DNA of 64,000 nucleotides from Stictocephala bisonia (Eukaryota > Arthropoda > Insecta > Hemiptera > Membracidae): positions 954,615 to 1,018,614 of the forward strand of contig JAQJVL010000177.1 of assembly GCA_035578905.1 (NCBI GenBank). Direction: 5' to 3'. The notes beneath the pieces are model-generated. The model made no database searches, was not told the origin of the DNA, and saw nothing but the letters and a program-made list of their open reading frames with translations. Position numbers and translations under genes: made by a program. Shown piece by piece: positions 34,697 through 48,690 of this stretch (position 1 is its first letter; each line of letters begins with the position of its first letter).

Positions 34697-34945
34697 AGTT
34701 GAGAAGACAGAGTGCCAGTGGCCGAGCGTCAAAGGCGTCAGGACTTTGTACCTGATTTATATAGACATAGACCTAGTGCAGGTTCGAATCTTGGCCTTGA
34801 CTGGAAGTTTTTATCAATGATATTCACCTTCTACTGTATCTCCCCCTTACTCTCTCTGATAAATTTCCCGCACAGATCAGAATATGGGGGATGGGCAGAG
34901 TAAGGTTGAAAAGGAGATAAAATTCTCCTTAAAAATATGTGAACT
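34697..34945 (+). mobile_element. SINE with tRNA-Leu/Ser-like head, copy 1
   Basis: GTGGCCGAGCGTCAAAGGCG is a class II tRNA-like A box and GCAGGTTCGAATCTTGG the B box. The body continues to a GAGATAAAATTCTCCTTAAAA tail. It aligns over its length to 57695-57945, including TACTCTCTCTGATAA / TACTCTCTGTACTGG and the CTCCTTA tail. Confidence 0.75.
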
Positions 34946-36475
34946 ATAAATTAGTATGCATGAAATAAATTGGTTTCAACAGGTTTTGTGTATCTGTTTG
35001 GATTGCACATAACCGAGGTATTGAAGTAGATTCGATTACCTCGTGTCATGTGCTGGCACGTTGTATTAAGTAGAGATAAAAAGTGAAGTTTTATAGTTAT
35101 CATAATTAATTAGTCCACCCTTTAGATGGTGGAGTCCATGTTCTAATGCTGTAATCTCAATCGAGCTGATTTTCGATACATTATCTTCGGCCTATATGTA
35201 ATAATTGCTCGTAGAGTTTTAAGATAAAAAGTAGAATGTGGTAAAGATTAGAACACTTAAATGAAATAGCTTTTTTGGGGCGGGGGGGAATTTTATCTAC
35301 CGTATAATAAGGATACTAGGCTGTTTAAAACTAACAGACCCATCGTCTGGAACCAACAGTCGTCGTTAGCGAAAAAGTGATTCCAAACGGAAATCATTAG
35401 TTTCTATTCAGATATTTTATATCAGTCGATTCTCCCCGGTCTGAAGATTGTGTACTAAATAATGTTGTGTTTCAAACTTCACTTTGCATAAGTTTAGATA
35501 GGTGGTGGGGTGGGAGAAATAACATCGTTTTTGTGATCCCCAAGACCCGTTTCCGCGGGGACGTCTATATTGCGGCTCAATTAGTGGTCACCCGGTCTTG
35601 TCCGCTAATTTCTTGTGTCCATCGATGGACGAGTGGGTGAACAGGACATGCGAAACCTTTTAGAGGTCCTCGCACCTCTGGACGTGTCCTTAGGTAATCC
35701 GCCGCTCAGGCTCGCCGTGGCCGTATTCTCAATTAAATTTGAGTTAAATTGTTCGCCTCCCTTTTATTTTTCCAAGATTTTCTCTCCTAACTCTAATGAC
35801 GTTATCTTCTTAAAAAACTTCTCTTTTATTACTTTCTCCTATATCTGTTAGCATAGAGAAAGTATTGTGATCGTCAAAAAAAAATTTTTTACAAGTTGGT
35901 CTAAAAATCCAATTACCTGACCCAAAAAGTGTTTTTTTCGAAAAAAACATGTTTTGTCTGTGGGTATGTGCAGTTCGCTGGAAACCGTACGGATGGATCA
36001 ATTTTTACTAAATTTGGTATGTAGATGTATTGAGATAATATCTCCCGACCATTTTCATTTTTTTAATTTTAGTTTTTTATGTGAAAAAATACAGGCCTAC
36101 AAAAATGGAATTTTCTCAAAAACTGCTCTTTTGATTAAATTTTTATTAAATATGTGAATTACAATTTAAAATAGTTTAGTAAAAACCGCACGACTCTAAC
36201 TTAACTAGTTTTTTAGTTATGGCAAAAAACATATTTAGGAATCAAACTGGTAATTTTCAAAATTTTTAGTGTTTAATATGTGAGGAAGTTTTTGCCAATT
36301 CTTTGAAACCATTTATTTATATATTTGAAATAGATCTGTGTTTTCGTTTACTGATGTTTCACTAATCAAGCATTTTAAAGATACAGTTTTTTTTATTGAA
36401 AGCAATTTTCCGTTGAATAGTTTTTCGTCAGATTTTTGAACGTTTAAATTCTACAACAATATTGATCACAATTGT
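34946..36475. other. Unique non-coding segment
   Basis: Mostly AT-rich; a GC-richer stretch at 35540-35730 contains a palindromic CCATCGATGG (35618-35627 region). Frames at 35615-36157 are unrecognised. Confidence 0.4.
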
Positions 36476-36840
36476 TGTGGAGATTCCGGTTATTTACTGA
36501 AACGGAATCCGCTCAATGGTTGCCATCGGTGCGGACACTACTAGATAAGTCTGGGGTGTCCGTTTTGTGTATTAGTCAAGGCCCGGGTGTTGTGTAGAGA
36601 AATTAACTGTGTATCAGGTTTGTCAGTCAGAAAATCAGACCAAAATTATGTAGTTCGGATTCCACGTAAAGCCGTATGTCCCTTAGTTGCCCTGGCTATC
36701 GGGCTATAAATAAATAGCTCTTTCTGAGAAATAGTCGATCTTAGTTAGTAACAATGACTACACTCGTTCATATACAATCATAACACTCATTCACCACTCA
36801 TATTCACCCATTACTCTACGACCAGCGCCTTACTGGTGAA
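36476..36840 (-). repeat. Dispersed repeat family R1, longest minus-strand copy
   Basis: On the minus strand the full set of landmarks is present: ATTGTTACTAACTAAGATCG, CTCAGAAAGAGC, GGCAACTAAGGGACATACGG, GGAATCCGAACTACATAATT, CTACACAACACCCGGGCC, ACCGATGGCAACCATTGAGC and a CGGAATCTCCACAACA end. About 365 bp long. No terminal inverted repeat, poly-A tail or tRNA box is seen, so the class is unknown. Confidence 0.78.
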
Positions 36841-37091
36841 TGAACGATGTTTTTTTGAATGTTTTTTTTAAAAGTCAGTAACCGATGTGAACATTTGGAT
36901 GTTTTAAATTACGCATTTCAGAAGTTAACAAATCTGATGTCTATATTTAGGTCATTCTATTGAGATCAGGAGATCTCAGTTTTCCTTTTATATACATAAA
37001 GCTGAGATCTTAAGTTCTTTTTCATTAGCGTGGACTTTAATGTTTAATGCAGAGAAAATTGATTATGAGATATATCGTGGAATTGGGGTGG
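36841..37091. other. Non-coding spacer
   Basis: Contains a short inverted pair GAGATCTCAG/CTGAGATCTTAAG near 36972-37012. Nothing else recognised. Confidence 0.4.
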
Positions 37092-37099
37092 GCGTGTAA

Positions 37100-37855
37100 G
37101 GTGGCACGAAAGATGCGTACAGCGAAAAATGCGTACAGCGAAATATGCTTACAGAAGGAAATAGTGGTATTTGACGAGGGTAAGTACTCTCCCCGGTGGC
37201 ACGAAAGATGCGTACAGCGAAAAATGCGTACAGCGAAATATGCTTACAGAAGGAAATAGTGGTATTTGACGAGGGTAAGTACTCTCCCCGGTGGCATGAA
37301 AGATGCGTACAGCGAAATATGCTTACAGAAGGAAATAGTGGTATTTGACGAGGGTAAGTACTCTCCCCGGTGGCATGAAAGATGCGTACAGCGAAATATG
37401 CTAACAGCGAAATATGCTTACAGAAGGAAATAGTGGTATTTGACGAGGGTAAGTACTCTCCCCGGTGGCATGAAAGATGCGTACAGCGAAATATGCTTAC
37501 AGCGAAATATGCTTACAGAAGGAAATAGTGGTATTTGACGAGGGTAAGTACTCTCCCCGGTGGCATGAAAGATGCGTACAGCGAAATATGCTTACAGAAG
37601 GAAATAGTGGTATTTGACGAGGGTAAGTACTCTCCCCGGTGGCATGAAAGATGCGTACAGCGAAATATGCTTACAGCGAAATATGCTTACAGAAGGAAAT
37701 AGTGGTATTTGACGAGGGTAAGTACTCTCCCCGGTGGCATGAAAGATGCGTACAGCGAAATATGCTTACAGCGAAATATGCTTACAGAAGGAAATAGTGG
37801 TATTTGACGAGGGTAAGTACTCTCCCCGGTGGCATGAAAGATGCGTACAGCGAAA
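37100..37855 (+). repeat. MITE-internal minisatellite, 95/95/79-bp step pattern
   Basis: Steps between successive GGTGGCA words are 95, 95, 79, 95, 95, 79, 95 and 95 bp. The 16-bp difference is one extra CGAAATATGCTTACAG or CGAAAAATGCGTACAG. This gives a 269-bp higher-order period. All units share GTATTTGACGAGGGTAAGTA. Open frames across it are repeat read-through. Confidence 0.92.
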
Positions 37856-38087
37856 TTAGGTTGGGTTAGGTTCTCCAATCCCAAGAGACTAAGCGACATT
37901 CATATTTATTTTAGAGGTAAACGCATTCATATAATTCAATTGTTGTAAAAGATCCATTTGCCCTAAAAGTTTTACGCATTTTTCGCCTAATTGTTGTGAC
38001 GTCATAGGTTACCCTCGTCATCTGTCAAAACTTGATCCTGTACGCATATTTCGCAAGATTCCTGGTGTACGCATTTTTCGTGTATTC
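37100..38087 (+). mobile_element. MITE copy 1, internally expanded into a minisatellite
   Basis: GCGTGTAA flanks the element at 37092-37099 and 38088-38095, an 8-bp target duplication. The 5' end GGTGGCACGAAAGATGCGTACA pairs with the reverse complement of the 3' end through CACGAAARATGCGTACA. The sister copy at 50259-50637 has the module GGTGGCA...CTCTCCCC about once before the unique interior. Here the module starts at 37100, 37195, 37290, 37369, 37464, 37559, 37638, 37733 and 37828. After the array comes the unique interior, including TTAGGTTGGGTTAGG and a TGACGTCA palindrome. There is no coding capacity, so it would depend on a transposase encoded elsewhere. Confidence 0.9.
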
Positions 38088-38095
38088 GCGTGTAA

Positions 38096-39395
38096 TGCTC
38101 AGGAAGGAAAGCTTGTTGATATAAATGATGGGCCCCTTCAAAATGTATGACTTTTTAAAGTTATTTTATTATTTTCCTTAAACATATTTGCACCTTTCAA
38201 CACAAATTTAATGTTTTAATATATTAAAATAAAAGTAGGAATCAGTAAACTTTAGTACTTTGAAAAGTGAATCAAGGTTAAGCCCCTGTGGTATACGTCT
38301 TTACCTCATCCCTCTCACGTTTTAGTTTTTTACCCTTTAAAATTTCCTGTGTTTTCTTTTTCATATATATCCTATCATTATTTTTTTATTTTCTTTGTGT
38401 TTGTTTATTATTTCAACAGTTTAAATATTACGTTCTCTTTTCGTTACCAACCTCTCCTCTCTTTTTTAGTTTCAATTTTATACAGTCTAATCTATGTTTA
38501 ATAATAATTTAGTTTTACTTCCAATAGGCTACATGTCCCTTATCAGTGGCTAACTGTTAACTTTTCTTCTAACCTCTTAATAATTATTCGATTTTTCCAT
38601 ATTTTCTCTTTTTCTTTATTTTGTTATTACGTATTATTTTTATTCATTAATTGGCGTTCCAATACTTTTTTATCTTTCCACTTCTTACGTTCACACTCTC
38701 TCTAATCCCAGTCAAAAATAGTCAAATACTAGACTCTTCTTTTTTTTTTTTTTTTTTGTAAACGAGTATCGTTAATTTAATGTCATGTCTAATTTATTGA
38801 TTATTGCAGTACTCTTAAATTGGTCGATAGCGTAGTTGGCCCACAGTCAAAGTCGTTATACATTTTGAAAGGTATAAAAGCTGATAACCGCCGAATGTTC
38901 ATTTGCCATTGGGTTATAAATTTATTACATTTGCTAAGGAATAGTCGGCGTTATTGTGAAACATTCGAAATCCATAATTGCCCATATCTAGACGATCGGT
39001 ATCCTAAAAATTAATAAAATAAAAGGTGGTTGTAAACATAATTGTGTGAATATCAAAACTAAAGCAATTTATGGTGTAATAATTTATTCGATGAAGGAGA
39101 AGCTTTAATTAAAAATAAAATTTTAAAGAAATGAGATTCTTTTGGCAGTGGTCTTTGAAATGAATCTGGGTCATTAATTCCAAGGGCAGATAAAATCTTT
39201 TCGTCCAGCGTAATTATTGCTGAAGCCAAGTCTCGTCTTACCGGGGCTGAACGATTGTGTCTCAGCCCAAAAGACCACCTCATTAAAGGGTGGTTTAATT
39301 AAAAAACGTCTGTCTGCATGTCTGTCCGTCTGTCTTCTCCTCCATTCCCGAGGCTCAAGTGTCCCGTCTAAGCAATCGGGTCTGTTTGACTTCGC
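38096..39395. other. Non-coding segment
   Basis: 38290-38740 is strongly T-rich on the plus strand, ending in a T-run (38740-38757). CATATCTAGACGATCGG at 38984-39000 matches one sub-unit of the 104-bp array at 6278-6708. No gene recognised. Confidence 0.4.
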
Positions 39396-39800
39396 CAGAA
39401 CGTGCTAAGGAATTAATTTTCTTCAATTAAAAACTCCCCGCTCCGCGCGGAGAAAAAGTAAATATTATCTCAAACCGGGGTTTTAGTCTCTCTGTTAATT
39501 GATCCTGAAATATAATAATCCTTGCTTCCTGACGGCGGAAAAAACCTCCTGCAATTAAAAATTCCAGCTATCTCATCAGGATGTCTCCGCCGTTGATTAT
39601 GGCGGAGATAACATTTTTAAAGCGATCTCCAGCGCTCCTGGCGGCCGGCTCTGAAATTACTTGTCATCATTAGAAGATGGAAAAACCAGCGTAATTATTC
39701 ATATCTAGCGGCTATATTGAGAATCAAATTAAGAATCTGTCACTGAAATTAATTGCGGTCTTAGAGCAATTATGAGGGAGCGAAGCTTGTTTGACTCCGA
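39396..39800. promoter_or_regulatory. Motif-rich unique island, candidate enhancer
   Basis: Dense with homeodomain-type words (AATTAATTTTC, GTTAATTGATCC, CAATTAAAAATTCC, GTAATTATTCAT, GAAATTAATTGCGG, GCAATTATGAG), with CG-rich words between them. It includes a 12-bp palindrome CTCCGCGCGGAG (39441-39452) and a stem TCTCCGCC/GGCGGAGA (39584-39591 and 39601-39608). No frame is open across it. The pattern resembles conserved non-coding elements near developmental genes, but conservation cannot be tested here. Confidence 0.3.
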
Positions 39801-41039
39801 CCGGAGTGTTTTTTTTTCTAAACTCATTTTTAAACCAGCTGCCTCTTCCGGTTTGTTTTCTAACACCTAATTTTCGTGAAAATGATTTATTTCGTGAAAC
39901 ATTGTGTTCATGATTTATTTATTTGTTAAGTGTATTTTATTGTTTTTATGAACTAGCTTTGATTTATATTACAATTACACCCATACATGATTTATATTTA
40001 CTACTGTTAAGTGAGAAAAACTCTTTAAATTGGTAGTATATAGCATATGCACCATAAAGGCCTATGTAACCTTGAATTGCATAATAATATCTACAAGCTT
40101 CTTATAATAGTAGTCTAATATCTACAACTACGCAGAAATATCTATATAACAGTCGCATACTTCTGTACAGGATGACACAGAAAATGTGTCCTGGCTGTTA
40201 ATATTTGGATTCTTGACCTAATTTAGTGTGAAATATAAGGTAACAAAATCATAAATAACTTAAGAACGATTTGATCTACTGTCTCAGAATTTTGCACATT
40301 TTTTTACATTAACATTACTGTACAGCAGAAAAATATCCATTGATTATTAATTTCATAATGCTGACCATTTAAAATTATTAAATGATTTTACGTTTACAAG
40401 ATATTTGGAATTGCAGGTCTTAAAATGACCACAATTTCGAAACGGCTAAAGATAACTCAATGGGTGTTGTTCAGCTGTTTATTATTGTCGATGTAAAGAA
40501 GTGTGCAAAGTTCTAAGTAAATCGGGCAAACCGTTAATTGGTTATTAATTATTTTGTAAAATACACAAAAAGGCATATACACTAAACAGATTTGTTAAAA
40601 TCCCCTATTATTCCTCTATATTTGGCGTATAATCAGAGAATTACCAACAAGAGTGTCTTTTTTATGACACCCTTTAAACATGACTCTCCTCCCTACTCTC
40701 TCTATACACTCGTCTACGTGGTTAGGTGAAAGAGAGGACTGTATAGACCCGACTTCGCCACTAAAATAAAGGTTTTTTTTTCGTTTATTCGCCTGTTATT
40801 CGTGTTTTGTACGATCCAAATCCACAGTTTATGTGAACAGTTATTTTAAACAACTACTTGAAATAACATAATTCGTGATTAATAAAAGTGGCTGATACAC
40901 TTTAATGTGATTTTAGTTAACACATATATGCCTGTTGGATTTATTGTTTGAAATTTAGTAAATGTGATTGAAGAGCATGATTAACGCATTTCGTTGTTAT
41001 TTTATTCATTAATAAGTCGCGAATGAGCACGAAGAGAGT
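39801..41039. other. AT-rich non-coding segment
   Basis: 40180-40600 has the feel of an old repeat tail (CAGGATGACACAGAAAATG, GAAACGGCTAAAG), but no second copy is seen in this window. No gene recognised. Confidence 0.35.
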
Positions 41040-41540
41040 ATATAAACGAGTGTAGTCATTGTTACTAACTAAGGTCGACTGTAACTCAGAAAGAGCCGTT
41101 TATTAATAGCCCAACATCCAATCCATCGTAGGGACCTACAAATTTACTTGGAATCCGAACCACGTAGTATTGGTCTGATTTACATCTGACAAGTCTGATA
41201 CTCGGTTCTCTTCCCTAGACAACGAGTGTATCATTGTTACTAACTAAGGTCGACTGTTACTCAGAAAGAGCCGTTTATTAATAGCCCAACATCCAATCCA
41301 TCGTAGGGACCTACAACTTTACTTGGAACCGAACCACGTAGTATTGATCTGATTTACATCTGACAAGTCTGATATTCGGTTCTCTTCCCTAGACAACACC
41401 CGGACCCTGACTACCATCCAACACGGACACACCCAGATTTCACTAGAAGTGTCCACGTCGATAGCAACCATTGAGCGTTCTTTGTGTCAGTATTAAGAGC
41501 ACCGAGCCTAGAACGTGTCGCCTAGCTGAAGTCAACTTGG
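41040..41540 (+). repeat. Dispersed repeat family R1, plus-strand copy with internal tandem duplication
   Basis: Landmarks run from ACGAGTGTAGTCATTGTTAC to AGCAACCATTGAGCG and TATTAAGAGCACC. The first 175 bases are duplicated head to tail: 41046-41221 and 41222-41396 are almost identical, including the odd CCAACATCCAATCCATCGTA, which is private to this locus. The near-identity of the two halves dates the duplication as recent. Confidence 0.82.
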
Positions 41541-42375
41541 TAGTTAGTGGTAGCTAACATTGTAAAAAAAGTCAAAATACGTTCGTAGTTTTAGTTTTTA
41601 ATTGATAAATCAACTACAGTCCTTCTGTACATAGAAATAGACACACGGAGCAAAATAGTTTAATGAAAGGAATGGGAGACAAATGTAAAACCATCGCAAG
41701 ATGATTAACGCGTGCCTCGGGGTCGAAAGAGCGCCGTGTCGCATTTATTACGGTCATTTTTCAATGCGGTCGTTCCACGACAAAACGTAACGTTTCGCCG
41801 GAGCACTTACCGAGGTGAGTACTACGGGTCCATGTAAAATGCATGTTTCGTCGGAAGACGAAAGGTCCATTTTCTTAATTGATGCGGCCAAAAACAGGGC
41901 TCGATTAATCCGGGAGGTGCGGGGTAAGGGGAAGTGGCGGAGTGCGGGGGAATGTTTGTTACTCTTTGGTGGAGACTGCAAAGGGGAGAGGGGAAATATG
42001 TTACTCAGAATTATTGCGAGTGGACTTTGTCTGTCACTCACTTATTTTGCATTAGGTTTATCGATATGGTCAATTTTATGATTCCATAAACGATTTTTTT
42101 TTTTATTAAAATCTTAAATTACTTTTACTATTCTCATTGTTTTAAAGTTATTTTAACTATAAATACGAAAGTTGCAGTTATATTTGTAGTCTACAAATTA
42201 TAATCGAAACTATGCATATTGAATATGAAGTCCATTTCCCGAGACTCGTGATTTTTATTTATTTGTGATGAAATTAGGATCGGTAAAAAAAGAACAACAT
42301 TGATGTAATGTGGCTTTAAAATAAAATTCAAATTTAAACTAATTGTTTTTTTAGTTGAAATCCATACAATTACTA
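41541..42375. other. Unique non-coding segment
   Basis: 41690-42000 is GC-richer with two overlapping short frames on opposite strands, neither recognised. The remainder is AT-rich. Confidence 0.4.
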
Positions 42376-43058
42376 GGAGATACCCCTGCACGCTTCGCGT
42401 GCTAATCCCGACATGTGACTTTTGACTTCAAATACTTAATTGTTTTAAATTCATTTACAGAATTCATTTACAGTAACTCACTCACTGCACTTGATTTGCA
42501 CTCTATTTATAGTATAATAATTATAAACAACCAATGTTATTACTAAGTCCATTTAAAATATTTTCATTTTATTTAACGGCTGATGATAACATACGCACAG
42601 ACAGACTTGTATTCACTCTTTTAACTAACTTGATATTTTACTGTGCTGCTCTATATGTTTAACCTAACAAATTTTTTGGACCGTTTAACATTTTTTTATG
42701 CCGCCAGTTGGCAAATTAAAATTAATCTTCATAAGAATAACATTGCAACTTTGACACCATGTACGGTAAAAACCTGTGGGAATTTCAAAAATCTAGCTCC
42801 GTTACAACTTAGAAAGAAGAAAGAAAGAAAATAATCTTTATTCAAACAGCCAAACAAGCTGCATAATAGCGTCATTATAATATTTCATTTCGTCAAAAAC
42901 ATATTATTGGCTATTTAAAAATACTTAGAATAAAAATAACCTTAGAAATCAAAATTATCTTTTGAATAAAAAAATGTCATCAAAATCGGTCAAGTAATAA
43001 GTTTAGAAAGTGAGTGAACTAAATGACCCGATTGTTTTAATATATAGGATTATGTAGC
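42376..43058 (+). mobile_element. Possible non-LTR (RTE-type) retrotransposon 3' remnant
   Basis: ATACCCCTGCACGCTTCGCG near the start, and TCATCAAAATCGGTCAAGTAA followed by GAGTGAACTAAATG and TATATAGGATT at the end, resemble the 3' regions of RTE-like elements common in insects (from memory of the family). No reverse-transcriptase frame is present. The class assignment is tentative. Confidence 0.35.
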
Positions 43059-44265
43059 GAATTACTTTTTTTATTTGTTTTTATTAGTTTTTTCAAATAT
43101 AGTAAATGTTAATGTTGAACATAAGAATCTTGTTGGAGGAAACGGTAAAATTATCCGGTAATAAGTGTATTTTAGTTACTTGAATTAAAGAAATACGTCA
43201 GAATCCAACTCAAAGTTTTTACCATTAAGCAATTAGTATAAATTATTTTAGCTGTGAAAGTATTATTCAGCCAGTAACCTGACCAGTTTCAATGGAGGAT
43301 ACTCGACTAGATAACGCACAACGTTGTCTGGCCGTCCGGGCACAATGGTGATGAGTCAATGCTTTCCTGAAAACATCTGTGTTGCTGAGTTTGTTGCTGA
43401 ATAAACACGCTTTTTCATCTAATTATTTATTTCACCCGGGCTCTTAGAATTGTTGTAACTTGTATATTAAGACTGTAAACATAGTTTTATATATATATAT
43501 CTTTACAGAACTGTTTTTCTTATGGATCACACAAAACTAGATCTAATACAGAATACATACTCTAATTTAACACTGGTCGTCATTTACCGGAAACCATGTT
43601 TTTTTGAATGTACAGTATGAAATTTTGTTTTTAGTCCAGGACATCTATGTACCGTCTGGATTTAGAATATATGTTTTTTTTTTTAACTTTGCAGACGTTC
43701 TTTTTGTGTTCCTCTTCAGAGCAGTTCGTTTTTGTGAAACAGGTAATACCGTAATCGATACAGGACAGCCATGGTGTTTTCACAAGAAATACCGGAAAGG
43801 TTAACGATTTTGTTTAAGTTTTTTGACAATGGTTTTGTATTACACATACTTCGTGCTATAGATTTATTTGTTTTATACCTCAGAGAATTAGTTATAGCAA
43901 GAAAAGACTATTCGAGGTTCGAATTTAGCGAAAAGAAAAAAGAATACTATGCGTTTTCAACGTTTGGTAACAACTTATTGTTTTAAACAGGTTTTGGGAG
44001 AAACTGTTATACAGTGGATTTTTATTGCGTACAATAAAACAATTATGGTTAGAATTTGAATAAAATATGTTTTGTTTCATAGTTTACAGGACACTATGTA
44101 AACAAAAAGGGAATTATAAAAGTTCCTTTAAAATGTTAAAAAAACTTTTTATTATTCGTAAACACTTAATTCATTTGTTAAAAACTAGGTTATGCTTGAT
44201 TAATCATGTTATTTTCCTTGAAGTGCTATACTTTTAAGTTATTTTACTTTCGTGCTCTTTGAAGC
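43059..44265. other. AT-rich non-coding segment
   Basis: Contains a short (TA)n at about 43486-43500 and a T-run at 43674-43684. Open frames at 43604-43986 are AT-driven and unrecognised. Confidence 0.4.
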
Positions 44266-44840
44266 AAACATAAACGCGCAATTTCAATTAAATCTACCTC
44301 CAATGCACACAATTTGTCATTAGACATTGATCATATCAACGGGGAAATCAATACGCGCAATCACGAAACAAATGTCCGTGCGTGACGCGGCGATGCAATC
44401 AAGGAGGTAATGCCAACGCCAGTGCCATATGCATAACCTAACCTCTCTGTAGATGGCAGTGGGAGCCGCCATCTTAATTATTATTGTCACCGACCTCTAG
44501 AGTAAAGCGACGCTGGCGCGCTCTTGACGCGATATATTGACGCCATTAGCACGACTCGCTCACTTAATTGCGATCCTTTTTACGCTGTTTTTCTGTCCGG
44601 CGTAATTACGTCTTCCCTTTTGTTGGTCCGTACCGTAAGAAGAAACCGTTTCTCTCGGAATACGTGTCGGACTGTGATGCCACGATTGTCGTACGTCATC
44701 GGGTTTGCGTTGTTCGCAGGTCCAAGTGTCGAGCTCTTTGCCGCTGCCAAGTCGCTCGTCTTTATGACGGCTAAACGACTTCGCTCGTTGTTGGAACGAG
44801 GCCGTTCGTCTATCTGTCGTTTATTTAGGCCGAAGGTAAT
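44266..44840. promoter_or_regulatory. CpG-rich island with YY1-like and CTCF-like motifs
   Basis: CG dinucleotides are frequent over about 500 bases. GTAGATGGCAGTGG (44448-44461) resembles a CTCF core and GCCGCCATCTT (44465-44475) is a strong YY1/Pleiohomeotic-type word, only a few bases apart. A long plus-strand frame (44524-45096) starts without ATG and has no recognised domain, so it is not called as a gene. Candidate promoter, insulator or Polycomb-response DNA by inference. Confidence 0.3.
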
Positions 44841-47050
44841 AAATTACACCGGTGGAGCTGGTGTTTTATTTTACCATCTTCCTTCCACATTGGGGAGATT
44901 TATCGGTCCCGTCAAAAGTGTGACTTTATCAAGAATATTAATACATAAAAATAATGAATATTTATATGAGTATATAGCATTTGGTAAATATGGAATATTG
45001 GGTTCCCTCCGATTTTCAAGATTTTTTTTACAAGTTAACAATAATCTCACAAACATTAATCCGAAGACATTTTTCACCGGGAAACCCGATTTTTGAAGAA
45101 AAAAAATTAAAAAATAGAAGAACAAAAACTATGTATATCACATTAATTACTTATAGTTATTTCAGTTAAACGCGAATATGACATCAAATTCTTCTTCATG
45201 CGACAAATGATAACTAAGATATCAAGACAAAAAGAGGATTAGATTAGGTTAGTAAGCTATATGTCGACCGTGAATACATATCAACATAACTTAACCTAAC
45301 TTAACCCTTAGTCATATTTATAACTACCCTAACTAAGATAAATGTAATATACATCATTCTTGCTGTAGAAATTCCCTTTACTTTTTTCAGTTTGTTTCTC
45401 AAACATTCGTATTTCCGCCAAAACGTTTCTACGGATTCGTGTTTGTAGGTTGATATTGACCAGTTTAAAAAAAAATCATGAAAATCGAGTGGGAGTCTTT
45501 GATTGATCGATATTTACTAAAGAGTGATCTGTTTATTCGTTAAGGGATGAATGCTCTTAAAATTTAAATATAGACCCCGAATATTAGACTCGCCTCGACA
45601 CGTGCGACTGGAAAATATTCATCCCCAGGCAAGAACCCTTCAGGTGAACAGTGTTTTTCTAATTGGCCCACTGCAGTGTTAGGTAGGCAGCACGCCATCC
45701 ACTAGGGTTAGGTTAATTAACATTGTGCTCCAAGTACAAAAACGCCAGGGCAACAAATTCGAACACGAAGTGACAGTGGGAAACAGATAAGGCGCAATAA
45801 ATAATCACTGTCAACACGGGATTCCTCAAATCGTCGGATAATAAGGGCCAGAAGACTGAAACACTAATTATGAAAGGGAAAACACGGGGAGGGGGATGAG
45901 CCCAATGCCCTGATTTAAGGAGCTATTAGTCCAATATGGCATTATGAATAATACATAGACGCTATCTCCAGACACGGGACTGGGTCGATATTTCAAAATT
46001 ACAGATTTAATTAATCACGCATTAATTATTCATACAAAACTTCCCCTTTCGTGTCGGCAGACGAGCGTCCAATTCGATCTTATCTGGGCTGTCGTCAACT
46101 GACCGATCCCGTCGAGTCTCCGAGCCGATTTTGAAGGGAGGCAAAAAAGGTGAGTACATGTGGAGATATATCGGTCTGATAATCTAGAACCGACTGTGTT
46201 AACTGCTGGAGTTATCGGAGGAAAGTGGTAGTCAAACAGTAAGAAGTCTGATGTAAGAGTTAAACAACAGGCAATAGTCGAGTAGAATAGCGAGAAAACC
46301 GCGTTGGTCATACGAAAAGTGACTAGCAACCTTGCAGAAGCTCAACTGAGGAGAGTTGTTCTTGTAATCTGGTTGTTTCGGAAATTGTAGCATTTAAAAG
46401 TTTGTCCAGACGAAGAATTTGCCTACATTCAATGTTTCGAATTCAAAATTTACAAACTATAATCAACATAAACATTGTTGAAGTCTAAGGTACCGGTACG
46501 AGTATTTTGCATAGTTTTAAACAAATAAAATAATATATGCTTGAGTGTTAAGTATCGCTTTTTAATCGTCCCGGATGCAATCCTGGGGTTTCATACGTAC
46601 CGTTTCCGTGGCTCGAAAATCACTAAGTTTACTCAATTGTTTTTGGCAAAGTATAAGGAGGACTTTTCGGTTTTTGCTTCACCTGAATCTGCTTTACTTT
46701 AAGTATCATTTACACGATTATATTCAGTATAAATTCGTTGTCGGATATCTGTCTTGTTCAAACAACTGCTACGAGAAGCAGTGGATTTTGATAAAAAATA
46801 GTTGTATAGACATCGTTAATGTACACGATTGTATTTAAGTGAAGTAATAATTGACAAATGAAGTGGCATTATCATCTACAAGAGATTTCAACTTCGACAC
46901 TCCTTTAGTGATGAATTTTCATGACAAGGTTGTTATAATCTCAGGAAGGTTTTGTCGTTAAAAATTCAAACTGTCTAAGGAGAAGTTAAGTCTTCCAAAA
47001 ACTTTGACATAGATCTGTAGTTGGTTCTTTTTTCCTCGATCCTAGAGCGA
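44841..47050. other. Unique non-coding segment
   Basis: 45236-45330 contains degenerate TTAGGTTAG / AACTTAACC words on opposite strands. 45560-46140 is GC-richer with homeodomain-type TTAATTAATCACG. 46030-46329 is open on the minus strand but unrecognised. No gene supported. Confidence 0.35.
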
Positions 47051-48665
<1,615 letters not shown>

Positions 48666-48690
48666 ACTCACTCACTCACTCACTCTCTCT

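Noticed and set aside
37047..37259. 70-codon frame over the MITE
   Set aside because: It is a frame through the repeated 95-bp module; the element is non-coding.
44524..45096. 190-codon plus-strand open frame
   Set aside because: It starts at TTG rather than ATG, has no recognisable domain, overlaps other open frames, and its openness tracks the CpG-rich composition.
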